A DNA stretch of 64,000 bases, taken from Hoeflea phototrophica DFL-43 (lineage in GTDB: Bacteria; Pseudomonadota; Alphaproteobacteria; Rhizobiales; Rhizobiaceae). The number at the start of each line of letters is the position of its first letter. The first letter of the stretch is position 1. Where the stretch lies: the NCBI RefSeq assembly GCF_000154705.2, contig NZ_CM002917.1:434001-498000 (forward strand), in the 5' to 3' direction. The translations under genes were made by a program, and so were the position numbers. The notes beneath the pieces were generated by a model. The model worked only from the letters and a program-made list of their open reading frames with translations, made no database searches and was not told where the DNA came from. Positions 27,200 through 35,628 of the stretch are shown one piece after another.

Positions 27200-28234
27200 A
27201 TGCAATTGAAGACACGACATTGGGATCGGCTTGGTAACGGCGGGCTGACATTCACCGAACTGGGTTTCGGGACGGCACCTCTTGGCAATCTTTACAAGAC
27301 CATCAGTGATGATGAGGCACAGGCGGTTCTGAGCCGGGCCTGGGATCTGGGCGTACGCTATTTCGACACCGCGCCGCTTTATGGTCTTGGTCTGTCGGAG
27401 ACCCGGCTGAACCGCTTCCTGCGCGACAAACCCCGCGACGACTATGTGCTGTCGACCAAGATAGGGCGGTTGTTGCGAACCTGCCAACAGGGCGAAGAAC
27501 GCGATTGCATCGGCAAATTCTTCGATGTGCCGGCGCGCAAAGAAGTCTATGACTTCACCTATGACGGGGTGATGCGCTCGCTTGAATTCTCGCTGGAGCG
27601 TTTGGGTGTTGACCGGGTCGACATCCTGTTTGCCCACGATCTCGACATCTTCAACCATGGCAGCCAGGAAGCGCTCGACGTCAAGCTCAAGGAGCTGATG
27701 GACGGTGGATACAAGGCACTGATGTCATTGCGCGATCAGGGCGTGATCAAGGCCTTTGGCGCCGGCGTCAATGAATGGCAGCCCTGTCAGTGGATGACAG
27801 AGCGCGGCGATTTCGATCTGTTCCTGCTGGCCGGGCGCTACACATTGCTTGAGCAGGAAGCGCTTGAGAGCTTCCTGCCTCTGGCGCGCGAACGCGGCAT
27901 CGGCATCATCATCGGCGGGCCTTACAATTCAGGGGTGCTCGCCACAGGCCCCAAACCTGGTGCGTTTTACAATTATGATCCGGCACCGCAGCACATTCTT
28001 GATCAGGTCGCCCGCATCGAGGCCGTCTGCAACCGGCACAAGGTGCGCATGGTCGATGCAGCCTTTCAGTTCCCGCTCAGTCACCCGGCGGTGGTGTCGG
28101 TGATTCCTGGCGGGCAGGGGGTCTGGGAAGTCGAGGCCAATCTGGCCGCTGCCACCGCCAAAATTCCGCCGACGCTCTGGGCTGATCTGAAATCCGAAGG
28201 TCTGATGAGGGAAGATTCGCCGGTCATGGCATAG
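27200..28234 (+). CDS. Aldo/keto reductase, likely sugar 1-dehydrogenase (L-fucose / D-threo-aldose dehydrogenase-like)
   Basis: 344 residues from the ATG at 27200, which has GGGAGGCG just upstream. The AKR catalytic tetrad is visible: D56, Y61 (DTAPLYG), K87 (STKIGR) and H146 (LFAHDLD). The opening LTFTELGFGTAPLGNLYKTI and the unusual insert RTCQQGEERDCIGKFFDVPARK are typical of the D-threo-aldose 1-dehydrogenase/pyridoxal dehydrogenase group. That group oxidises L-fucose and similar sugars to the lactone with NAD(P). A lactonase gene follows 13 bp later, so the pair should turn an aldose into its aldonic acid. Confidence 0.88.
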   Translation: MQLKTRHWDRLGNGGLTFTELGFGTAPLGNLYKTISDDEAQAVLSRAWDLGVRYFDTAPLYGLGLSETRLNRFLRDKPRDDYVLSTKIGRLLRTCQQGEERDCIGKFFDVPARKEVYDFTYDGVMRSLEFSLERLGVDRVDILFAHDLDIFNHGSQEALDVKLKELMDGGYKALMSLRDQGVIKAFGAGVNEWQPCQWMTERGDFDLFLLAGRYTLLEQEALESFLPLARERGIGIIIGGPYNSGVLATGPKPGAFYNYDPAPQHILDQVARIEAVCNRHKVRMVDAAFQFPLSHPAVVSVIPGGQGVWEVEANLAAATAKIPPTLWADLKSEGLMREDSPVMA

Positions 28235-28247
28235 AGGGGGCGGAAGC

Positions 28248-29087
28248 ATGAAGATCGACGCGCATCAGCATTTCTGGAACCCTGCCCGCGGTGACTACGA
28301 CTGGATGCCGATGGACAATGAGATCCTGGCGCGTCCCTACGCGCCGGCTGACCTCATGCCGCATCTGGCGGACTACGGTATCGACGCCACCATCCTGGTG
28401 CAGGCTGCCGCCACCGTGCACGAGACCGAATACATGCTCGGCATAGCCGATGCCACGCCCTTCGTCGCCGGTGTCGTTGGCTGGGTGGACTTCGAAAACC
28501 CTGCTGATCTCGAAGTGCTCAAACGCTTGTCGAAACATCCGAAATTCAAGGGCGTGCGCCCGATGATCCAGGACATTCCGGATGTGAACTGGATGCTCAG
28601 GGACGATGTCCAATGGGCCTTCCGCGCGATTTGCGAACTCGATCTGACTTTCGACGCGCTCGGCTTTCCGCCACATCTCGACAATTTCCTGACCATCCTC
28701 AAACGCTATCCGGACATGAGAGCGGTCATCGATCATTGCATGAAGCCGCAGATCCGCGATCACTCCGCGGACAATTTTCGCTTCTGGGCCGACGGTATGG
28801 CACGCCTGGCTCAGGAAACCAGAACCTGCTGCAAGTTCTCGGCGTTGGTCACAGAGGCCAACCCGGGCTGGATCGTTGAGGATCTCAAACCCTATGCCGA
28901 TCATGTTGTTTCGGCCTTTGGTGCTGATCGGGTGATGTGGGGCTCGGACTGGCCGGTCTGCCGCCTGGCAGCAAGCTATGAGGCCTGGCACACCGCAGCC
29001 GAAGCTCTCACGATCGGGCTCACCGCGTCAGAAAAGACCGAAATCTATGGCGGCACGGCGGCACGCTTCTACCGGATCGATGGCTGA
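28248..29087 (+). CDS. Amidohydrolase-family lactonase (L-fuconolactonase / rhamnonolactonase-like)
   Basis: 279 residues. The N-terminus KIDAHQHFWNPARGDYDWM has the HxH motif (H6, H8) and DRVMWGSDWPVCRL near the C-terminus has the metal-binding aspartate. Between them lie VGWVDFEN, KFKGVRPMIQD and AVIDHCMKPQI. This COG3618 group hydrolyses sugar 1,4- or 1,5-lactones such as L-fucono- or L-rhamnono-lactone. It is cotranscribed with the aldo/keto reductase and is the second step of an oxidative aldose pathway. Its last 19 bp overlap the end of the convergent PfkB gene. Confidence 0.87.
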   Translation: MKIDAHQHFWNPARGDYDWMPMDNEILARPYAPADLMPHLADYGIDATILVQAAATVHETEYMLGIADATPFVAGVVGWVDFENPADLEVLKRLSKHPKFKGVRPMIQDIPDVNWMLRDDVQWAFRAICELDLTFDALGFPPHLDNFLTILKRYPDMRAVIDHCMKPQIRDHSADNFRFWADGMARLAQETRTCCKFSALVTEANPGWIVEDLKPYADHVVSAFGADRVMWGSDWPVCRLAASYEAWHTAAEALTIGLTASEKTEIYGGTAARFYRIDG

Positions 29088-29974
29088 GCCATCAGCGCGT
29101 CGGCCTTTTGGCGGGTGATGGCGTCGCGCTGAGCGATGGGCGTCGACACGTGCAACGCCGCTGCGGCCTGACCAAAGCGCGCCGCTTCCGCAAGGCCTTC
29201 ACCACGAGAATGGGCGGCCGCCAGAGCGCCCAGAAACGCATCTCCCGCCCCATGGGTCGACACCACAACGACCCGATGCCCCGGATGGTGCACCGCCGTG
29301 CCTCCGTCATGGAGAACGAGACCACCGCCCCCCAGGGTCACAATTACCGAGCGCGGTCCCAGCTTGGTCAGGGCCTGCGCCGCTGCAAGCGGATCAAGGT
29401 TGGCTTCCGTGATGGCCAGGAGATCCGCTGCTTCGACACGGTTGACCACCAGAATGTCGATCACGCCCAGCAGCTCCGGTCCCATCGGGCGGGCCGGCGC
29501 GGCATTCAGCACGACGCTTGCACCGATGCTTCGGCCCTTGAGCGCCACAGCAAGATTGACCGCTTCGGGCACTTCATTCTGCAGCAGCACGACGTTTGCA
29601 TCGGCGGGCATGTCGATCAGGCCAGGGTCTACGTTGAGGTTGGCCGCCGAAACGATCACCGCGCCATAGCCGCCATCCGGCTCGACGATGGCGACACTCA
29701 TTCCCGATGCGCCGCTGTCGCGTTGCACCTGGCCTGTCTCGACGCCCGCATCCATCAGGCCCTTGAGCAATGCTGCGCCGGACGGGTCATCGCCAATCCG
29801 TCCTGCGAACGCGGTCCTTGCCCCCATGCGCGCCGCCGCAACCGCCTGATTGCCGCCCTTGCCGCCCATGATGTAGTTGACTGCAGCTCCCGCGACCGTC
29901 TCATCGAGCCTTGGCAGATGGGGCGCGTCGACCACCACATCATAATGCAGCGATCCGCAGACAAAGACGCTCAC
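29069..29974 (-). CDS. PfkB-family carbohydrate kinase (ribokinase-like)
   Basis: 301 residues. The glycine motif MGGKGGNQAVAAARMGART (37-55) and the catalytic STHGAGDAFLGALAAA motif (about 240-255) with the GAGD aspartate are intact. VLLQNEVPEAVNLAVALKGR is a ribokinase-like core segment. It phosphorylates a sugar or keto-deoxy sugar with ATP. Its start overlaps the TIM-barrel gene stop as ATGA, giving an operon gntR, TIM-barrel gene, kinase gene on the minus strand. The oxidative branch encoded nearby would need a keto-deoxy sugar kinase or aldolase, so a 2-keto-3-deoxy-sugar kinase role is possible but not shown. Confidence 0.87.
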   Translation of the reverse strand: MSVFVCGSLHYDVVVDAPHLPRLDETVAGAAVNYIMGGKGGNQAVAAARMGARTAFAGRIGDDPSGAALLKGLMDAGVETGQVQRDSGASGMSVAIVEPDGGYGAVIVSAANLNVDPGLIDMPADANVVLLQNEVPEAVNLAVALKGRSIGASVVLNAAPARPMGPELLGVIDILVVNRVEAADLLAITEANLDPLAAAQALTKLGPRSVIVTLGGGGLVLHDGGTAVHHPGHRVVVVSTHGAGDAFLGALAAAHSRGEGLAEAARFGQAAAALHVSTPIAQRDAITRQKADALMAQPSIR

Positions 29975-30954
29975 TTCTGCGGTCCGTAAAGCGCGTTCGC
30001 GACAAAGCCGAGAGACGCAGTTGCGTCCTGCCGGGCGATGGCTTCCGCCAAATCGGCATTGTCCGTCAGGCTCGATGCGACGGCTCTCAGCCGCTCGGCC
30101 ATCATGATGTTGGCGCGGGCCTCGGCGCAGGGGTCAAGCCCGCCATGATCGGGGAAGGTGTCGAAATAGATCACCCCGTCATAGCCCATGCGATCAAGCT
30201 CGACGAACAGCTCCACAGTCTGCACCGGATGAACCGAGCCGACCATCAGCCCGTCATCACGCTTGCCGTAGCCGTCATTCAGGTGCACGCCCAGAAGCTT
30301 CGAGTGCCGCTCGATAAGCCGGGCTGAATGGGCCGGAATTTCGTCGGCATAAAGCACATGGGCGAAATCCAGCGTGACGCCAAGATTTGGCCGGTTGGCT
30401 TCACGGATTGCCAGCAGCGTGGTGCCGATGTCGGGCATCAGCGCGTAGGCACGCGGCTCGTTGGGTTTGTATTCGATGGCGACCTCGAGATCGCGATTGT
30501 GGTCTGCGACGGCCTGGACCGCCGAAATCGTATCGTCCCACATCCTGACGTAATCACCCTGGAACGAGTAATCGACACCGTCCTGTCCCATCCACAAGGT
30601 CATCACCTTGCCGCCCATTGCAGCAAGCGCATCCAGCCCGCGTTTGGTAATGTCGAGCGCCGCCTGACGTACCTTCGGATCCGGGTTGGTGAAGGCGCCG
30701 AGCCGGAAGCCCGGATCGGTGTAATAGCGCATCGCCAGCCCGTTGAGCGCCATGCCGTTTCCGGACAGGATTTCCGACAGCGCCTGTGGCGAGTGATCTG
30801 CGAAATGGTCGGGGTAATTGAGATCTGCGGCATCCAGCCCCTTCACCTGGGCGGCGCGGGCAATCATGTCCGCTGCGGTTGGCTTGCCATCCAGCCCGGT
30901 CTTGAAAGCATTGAGCCTGGCGGCGTAGCGCGGGCGATTGGGCAGGTCGGGCAT
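29971..30954 (-). CDS. Sugar isomerase/epimerase, xylose-isomerase-like TIM barrel
   Basis: 327 residues with an AP-endonuclease-2/xylose-isomerase-like fold. VMTLWMGQDGVDYSFQGDY, LEVAIEYKPNEPRAY with a metal-ligand glutamate, GVTLDFAHVLYADE with an aspartate and DGVIYFDTFPDH near the end supply the usual Glu/Asp/His metal site. Such proteins isomerise aldoses and ketoses or epimerise ketoses. It follows the gntR gene by 38 bp. With the FGGY kinase it could form an aldose-to-ketose-phosphate route parallel to the oxidative one, though this is inferred. Confidence 0.85.
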   Translation of the reverse strand: MPDLPNRPRYAARLNAFKTGLDGKPTAADMIARAAQVKGLDAADLNYPDHFADHSPQALSEILSGNGMALNGLAMRYYTDPGFRLGAFTNPDPKVRQAALDITKRGLDALAAMGGKVMTLWMGQDGVDYSFQGDYVRMWDDTISAVQAVADHNRDLEVAIEYKPNEPRAYALMPDIGTTLLAIREANRPNLGVTLDFAHVLYADEIPAHSARLIERHSKLLGVHLNDGYGKRDDGLMVGSVHPVQTVELFVELDRMGYDGVIYFDTFPDHGGLDPCAEARANIMMAERLRAVASSLTDNADLAEAIARQDATASLGFVANALYGPQK

Positions 30955-30992
30955 GATGGTCCTTTCAGGACGGCGGTGCAGTGGTCACGCCA

Positions 30993-31691
30993 TTAGCTGT
31001 TGTCGAACAATTCCGGATGCGAATGGACCAGCGGCTCAAGAAACGTGATCAGTTGGCTCAGATGATACTGTGTGGCCGCCCGTGCGGCTTCCGGATCATG
31101 GGCTTCAAGAGCGGCGACGATTGCCTTGTGTTCCTCGAGCGTGGCTTCGATACGTCCTGGCGCGGGCAGGTTAAGCTGCCGGGCGCGATTGACATGAACC
31201 CAGGCGGTGTCCGCCAGCACGGCCAGCCGCTTGTAGTTGGTGAACGACAGGATCAGCTCATGCATCTTGGCGTCCATCTGATAGAAGCCGGCGATGTCGC
31301 CATCCTCCATCAGGGCTTGCTGGATCCTGAGATTGCGCCTGAGCAACACCAGTTGCTCCTCGGCGATCGTCTTGGCGACAACCTCGATGGCCGCCAGTTC
31401 CAGCGCCTCGCGCAGGAAAGCGCCTTCCCGGATCTCGTTCATCGAGAACTTGGCGACGAATGTGCCAGCCTGTGGCACCACATTGACCAGGCCCTCGGCG
31501 GACAGCCGCGCCACGGCTTCGGCAACCGGTGACCGCGACACGCCGAGCTCGGCGCAGATCTCGGGTTTCTGCATGATTTCGCCCGGCCGGAAGGTCAGCG
31601 ACAGGATCGCCTGCTTGAGCGACATGTAGACCTTTTGGGCAAGCGACCCCGGAAACTCGTCAAGGCGCGGCAGGGCAGGTCGTGGATTCAT
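30993..31691 (-). CDS. GntR-family regulator, FadR/FCD subfamily
   Basis: 232 residues from the ATG at 31691 (an in-frame ATG at 31727 lies next to the operator and has no ribosome site). The winged helix is at about 15-75: LAQKVYMSLKQAILSLTFRPGE, followed by EICAELGVSRSPVAEAVARL and the wing GLVNVVPQAGTFVAKF. The all-helical FCD effector domain follows, with the metal/ligand histidines in the MDAKMHELIL and EEHKAIVAAL helices. It is divergent from the UxaA-type dehydratase across a perfect 12-bp palindrome, and the same palindrome recurs at the two other divergent promoters of the locus. It is probably the local repressor, released by a sugar acid. Confidence 0.92.
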   Translation of the reverse strand: MNPRPALPRLDEFPGSLAQKVYMSLKQAILSLTFRPGEIMQKPEICAELGVSRSPVAEAVARLSAEGLVNVVPQAGTFVAKFSMNEIREGAFLREALELAAIEVVAKTIAEEQLVLLRRNLRIQQALMEDGDIAGFYQMDAKMHELILSFTNYKRLAVLADTAWVHVNRARQLNLPAPGRIEATLEEHKAIVAALEAHDPEAARAATQYHLSQLITFLEPLVHSHPELFDNS

Positions 31692-31728
31692 GGATTCTCG
31701 CAGTGGATTATCCTTAGCGTGTAGCATT

Positions 31729-31740
31729 CTAACATGTTAG
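31729..31740. promoter_or_regulatory. Candidate GntR operator 3, perfect palindrome CTAACATGTTAG
   Basis: A perfect 12-bp palindrome between the gntR gene and the UxaA-type gene, 37 bp from the chosen gntR start and 70 bp from the dehydratase start. It differs from operators 1 and 2 by one base (A instead of G at position 4), which makes it fully symmetric. The location beside the regulator's own gene suggests autoregulation. Confidence 0.72.
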
Positions 31741-31810
31741 ATGGAAGGTTGAACGTGTCAAGCCGATGCACGGTTTGCCACTTTCGCCCCTTATACAGAC
31801 GGACCGGACT

Positions 31811-33337
31811 ATGACAACTCAACTCAACGCGGCGATTCGCCTAAACCCTGATGATAATATTGTCATTGCGCTCAAGGATCTCGAAACCGGCGTGCAGCTG
31901 CCGGATCTTGATCGGCCATTGTCACAGGCGGTGGCGCGCGGCCACAAGATCGCCATTCGCGACATCGCCCTCGGCGAGAAAATTGTTCGCTATGGCCAGA
32001 CCATCGGCGTTGCCACATCCGCCATTGCGCCCGGAGAGCATGTGCATGTCCACAATCTCGGCATGGGCGGCCATGGCGCGGACTACGCTTTTTCAACCCA
32101 GGTCCACCCCTTGTCCGTACCGGCGGAGCAACGCCATTTCATGGGTTATCACCGGGCGGACGGATCGGTCGGCACCCGCAATTATCTCGGCATTTTGACT
32201 TCGGTGAACTGTTCGGGCTCGGTGGCGCGCTTCATCGCTGAGGCGGTGGAAAAGCAGGGCTGGTTGTCGGAGTTTGAGAATGTCGATGGCGTGGTGCCGA
32301 TTGTGCACGGCACGGGGTGTGGCATGTCAGGCAACGACGAAGGCTATGACACCCTGTTCCGCACGCTTCAGGGCTATGCCCGCAATCCCAATTTCGCCGG
32401 CATCCTGCTCTTGGGGCTTGGCTGCGAGGTGATGCAGGTGCCCGATCTGGTGGGCCGCGGCCGGATGCGGACCGATAGCAATTTCCGCTACATGACGATC
32501 CAGCAATCAGGCGGCACCCGCAAGACCATCGAGCGCGCTTTGGAGCAACTCAAGGAGATGGCTGCGGCCGCCAACAAGAGCGCTCGTGCGCCCGCCGGCC
32601 TCGAACATCTGATGGTGGGCATGCAATGCGGCGGCTCCGACGGCTATTCCGGCATCACCGCCAATCCGGCACTGGGCGCGGCGTCGGACATGCTGGTTGC
32701 CCATGGCGGCACCACCATTCTGTCGGAAACCTCGGAGATCTATGGTGCCGAGCACCTGCTCACCCGCCGCGCGGTGACACCTCAGGTGGGCGCGAAGATC
32801 GTTGAGCGGATTCACTGGTGGGAGGAGTACACCGCCCGCAATGGCGGTCAGATGGACAACAATCCTTCGCCTGGCAACAAGAAGGGCGGTCTCACCACGA
32901 TCCTGGAGAAATCACTTGGCGCGGTGGCCAAGGGTGGCACGGCGCCTTTGACCCAGGTCTACAAATTCGCTGAGCCGGTGACAGAGCGCGGGTTCGTGTT
33001 CATGGACAGCCCAGGCTATGACCCCTGTTCGGTGACCGGACAGATTGCCTCGGGCGCCAATCTGGTGGTTTTTACCACCGGGCGCGGATCGGTCTCGGGC
33101 TACAAGCCGACACCCTGCATCAAGCTTGCCACCAATTCGGAAATGTACAGCCGGATGTCGGAAGACATGGACCTCAATTGCGGCGACATCGTCAGCGAGG
33201 GTGTCAGCCTGGAGGACAAGGGCCGCGAGATTTTCGAGCTGTTTCTCCGCGTGGCTTCCGGCGAGCAAACCAAAAGCGAGGAACTGGGCTTTGGCGGCGC
33301 GGAATTCGTCCCCTGGCAGATGGGCGCAGTGATGTAG
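31811..33337 (+). CDS. UxaA-family dehydratase (altronate/galactarate dehydratase-like, fused SAF + UxaA domains)
   Basis: 508 residues from the ATG at 31811 (an ATG at 31766 is in frame but lacks a ribosome site). An N-terminal SAF domain (about 10-95, ending in HVHVHNLGMGGHG) is fused to the large catalytic domain. That domain contains GYHRADGSVGTRNYLGILTSVNCSG, THGTGCGMSG-like VHGTGCGMSGNDEG, MQCGGSDGYSGITANPALGAASD, ETSEIYGAEHLLTRRAV and GKKGG-type NKKGGLTTI. Family members remove water from sugar acids such as altronate and galactarate using Fe/Mn. In this locus it would act on the aldonate from the reductase/lactonase pair, possibly L-fuconate. A split relative, SuyAB, is at 50068-51548. 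Confidence 0.9.
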   Translation: MTTQLNAAIRLNPDDNIVIALKDLETGVQLPDLDRPLSQAVARGHKIAIRDIALGEKIVRYGQTIGVATSAIAPGEHVHVHNLGMGGHGADYAFSTQVHPLSVPAEQRHFMGYHRADGSVGTRNYLGILTSVNCSGSVARFIAEAVEKQGWLSEFENVDGVVPIVHGTGCGMSGNDEGYDTLFRTLQGYARNPNFAGILLLGLGCEVMQVPDLVGRGRMRTDSNFRYMTIQQSGGTRKTIERALEQLKEMAAAANKSARAPAGLEHLMVGMQCGGSDGYSGITANPALGAASDMLVAHGGTTILSETSEIYGAEHLLTRRAVTPQVGAKIVERIHWWEEYTARNGGQMDNNPSPGNKKGGLTTILEKSLGAVAKGGTAPLTQVYKFAEPVTERGFVFMDSPGYDPCSVTGQIASGANLVVFTTGRGSVSGYKPTPCIKLATNSEMYSRMSEDMDLNCGDIVSEGVSLEDKGREIFELFLRVASGEQTKSEELGFGGAEFVPWQMGAVM

Positions 33338-33381
33338 CGCCGGGCGACACTTATTTTCACATTTGACAGCTCAATTGAAAA

Positions 33382-33401
33382 CGGCGCTCCGAAGGGCGCC
33401 G
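33382..33401. terminator. Bidirectional hairpin terminator between UxaA-type and GMC genes
   Basis: An 8-bp stem CGGCGCTC (33382-33389) / GGGCGCCG (33394-33401), with one G-T pair, is closed by a CGAA tetraloop and followed by CTTTG. An A-rich flank lies on the other side (TTGAAAA). It sits between converging genes and should end transcription from both. Confidence 0.6.
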
Positions 33402-33425
33402 CTTTGCAGGTGTGCAATGGAGGCG

Positions 33426-34997
33426 TCAGAGAATTCCGGCGCTCATTTCCTTTGCGATATGGTCGGCCTGGCGGATCGCCAGCGCAACAATTGTCAGCGT
33501 CGGATTTTCCGCGGCACCGGTGGTGAACTGCGATCCGTCCGAGATGAACAGATTGGCGATGTCATGGGTCTGGCCCCATTTGTTGACGACGCCGTCACGC
33601 GCGTTTTCCGACATCCGGTTGGTTCCCAGATTGTGGGTCGACGGGTAGGGCGGGGTTGGAAACGTTCGGGTGGCGCCAACCGCATCATAGATTGCCATGC
33701 CTTGCTTGTAGGCATGGGCGCGCATCGCCTTGTCGTTAGGATGATCATCGAAATGAACATTTGGCGCCGGCAGGCCATATTGGTCCTTCAGATCATGGTT
33801 GAGCGTGATCCGGTTGGTTTCCTGCGGCATGTCTTCACCGACAATCCACAACCCGGCCATGTTCTCGTAGGAGTCAAGCGCGGTGGTGAATTCACGACCC
33901 CATCCGCCTGGATCTAGGAATGCCGCCATAAAGGGCAGGCCGAGTGCCAGGGTTTCAAGTTCATAGCCGCCGACAAAGCCCCGTGACGGATCATGACGGG
34001 ATTCATCCTGCACGATTCCGGCCATGGTGGTTCCGCGCCACATCTTCACCGGTTTGTCAAAGACGGCATAGACCGATCCGGTCATGTGGCGCATGTAGTT
34101 GCGTCCAACCTGTCCCGAAGAGTTGGCAAGTCCGTCCGGGAACATCGCGGAGGCGGAATTGAGAAGCAGCCTCGGGCTTTCGATCGAGTTGCCCGCAACG
34201 CAGACGATTCTCGCCTTTTGCAGTTGCTGGTTTCCGTCCCTGTCGGCATACAGCACGCCTGTCACCTTGCCGCTGTCGTCATGCTCGATTTTCAGCACAT
34301 GCGCCCGCTCGCGGACCTCGAGATTGCCGGTGGCTTCGCCGCGTGGAATGTCGGTGTAGGCCGCCGACCATTTGGCGCCCCATTTACATCCCTGGAAGCA
34401 GAAACCGGTTTGCTGACAGGCCAGGCGGTCATCATAATCAGCGGAGTTGATCGCCATCCGGCCGGTATGGACTTCCTTGTATCCCAAAGCCTTCGCGCCG
34501 GCTTCAAACACTTTGAAATTGTTGTTGCCGGGAAGACCGGCACGATCGCCGGTGCGGGTCACGCCGAGCTTGGTCTCGGCCTTTTCGTACCAGGGTTCCA
34601 TTTCCGCCAGGTCGATCGGCCAGTCGAGCAGATTGGCACCCTGAACATCGCCATAGGTTGTCTTGGTCTTGAATTCATGGGCCTGAAAGCGCAACGAGGC
34701 GCCGGCCCAGTGGGTCGTGGTCCCGCCAACCGCCTTGACGATCCAGGCGGGTAATCCGGAGAAATCCTTGGCAACACGCCAGTCGCCGGAGGTCGAGCGG
34801 GCATCGAGCCAGGCCAACTGCCCAAAACTCTCCCACTCGTCATTGATGTAGTCTTCCGGCAGATAGCGCCCGCCGGCTTCGAGAGCGACGACCTTGACGC
34901 CCTTCTGGGCCAGTTCATTGGCGACCACGCCTCCGCCGGCGCCGGTGCCGATGACAACGACGACCGAATCGTCATTCAGTTCAAACTTTGCAACCAT
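33426..34997 (-). CDS. GMC-family FAD oxidoreductase (gluconate/sugar dehydrogenase large subunit-like)
   Basis: 523 residues from the ATG at 34997, which has a GGGAGGGG ribosome site. The dinucleotide fold VVVVIGTGAGGGVVANELAQKG is at 12-33, GGTTTHWAGASLRF near 90-103, GNSIESPRLLLNSASAMFPDG in the middle and STHNLGTNRMSENARDGVVNK with the catalytic His/Asn region near the end. It is paired with a Tat-exported subunit-3-like protein upstream, as in membrane-bound gluconate/2-keto-sugar dehydrogenases that oxidise sugars in the periplasm. A cytochrome c subunit, usual for such complexes, is not seen here. Confidence 0.9.
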   Translation of the reverse strand: MVAKFELNDDSVVVVIGTGAGGGVVANELAQKGVKVVALEAGGRYLPEDYINDEWESFGQLAWLDARSTSGDWRVAKDFSGLPAWIVKAVGGTTTHWAGASLRFQAHEFKTKTTYGDVQGANLLDWPIDLAEMEPWYEKAETKLGVTRTGDRAGLPGNNNFKVFEAGAKALGYKEVHTGRMAINSADYDDRLACQQTGFCFQGCKWGAKWSAAYTDIPRGEATGNLEVRERAHVLKIEHDDSGKVTGVLYADRDGNQQLQKARIVCVAGNSIESPRLLLNSASAMFPDGLANSSGQVGRNYMRHMTGSVYAVFDKPVKMWRGTTMAGIVQDESRHDPSRGFVGGYELETLALGLPFMAAFLDPGGWGREFTTALDSYENMAGLWIVGEDMPQETNRITLNHDLKDQYGLPAPNVHFDDHPNDKAMRAHAYKQGMAIYDAVGATRTFPTPPYPSTHNLGTNRMSENARDGVVNKWGQTHDIANLFISDGSQFTTGAAENPTLTIVALAIRQADHIAKEMSAGIL

Positions 34998-35011
34998 GTC
35001 CTGCCCCTCCC

Positions 35012-35536
35012 TCAAATCCAGTTGATGTCGTCAAAGCCGCGGTCGATGTAACCGCCCTGGCTGTAACTCTCACCCTCATAGCCAAACAGCGGCCAGACGG
35101 CTTTCTGGTTGTAGAGGCCGGTGACAAGACCGCCGCGAATGCGCTGGAAGAAGGCGCTGCCTTCTATATTGCGAAGAATGTCGACGCGATCGCGCTCCCA
35201 GCCGGTGTCGATGTAGGAGGCGTGCCCCTTGCCGCGTGCTGCGGCATCCAGTGCCGCAATGCCGGCTTCGATATCCGGCGCAGCATCCACAGTGTCGTAG
35301 CCCTTGACCGCAAGGGCGTAGAACTCATCGGCCACCTGGTCATGCGGGTAGATGTCGCGCGCCATCTGGATCAGCGTTGCCATCGAGGCTGGCTTGAGTG
35401 CCGTGGTTTCCATCGCCCAGGCCGCATTGATCCCGGCGATAAAGTTGGGGCCAACGACAAATGTCGCCCCCGCCGCGATTGATCGCGACAAGAGCTGACG
35501 GCGGGTCATCCCTTGCTGCTTGGATTGAGTAGTCAT
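35012..35536 (-). CDS. Gluconate 2-dehydrogenase subunit 3-like Tat protein
   Basis: 174 residues. The N-terminus MTRRQLLSRSIAAGATFVVG (10-29), ending in INAAWA, is a twin-arginine signal. The mature part DIYPHDQVADEFYALAVKGYDTV and RGGLVTGLYNQKAVWPLFGYEGESYSQGGYIDRGF matches subunit 3 of gluconate-type dehydrogenases. Such subunits escort the flavoprotein through the Tat pathway. It is 14 bp upstream of the GMC gene, so the pair is one complex. Confidence 0.87.
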   Translation of the reverse strand: MTTQSKQQGMTRRQLLSRSIAAGATFVVGPNFIAGINAAWAMETTALKPASMATLIQMARDIYPHDQVADEFYALAVKGYDTVDAAPDIEAGIAALDAAARGKGHASYIDTGWERDRVDILRNIEGSAFFQRIRGGLVTGLYNQKAVWPLFGYEGESYSQGGYIDRGFDDINWI

Positions 35537-35628
35537 GGTTTTCCTCCCTTGGTGGCGTCTGTGCTGCCTTGGTTGCCGGAACCTCCTCCCGGCAAGTCTT
35601 CAACCTCCGATTCAGCGCGGCATTCCGG

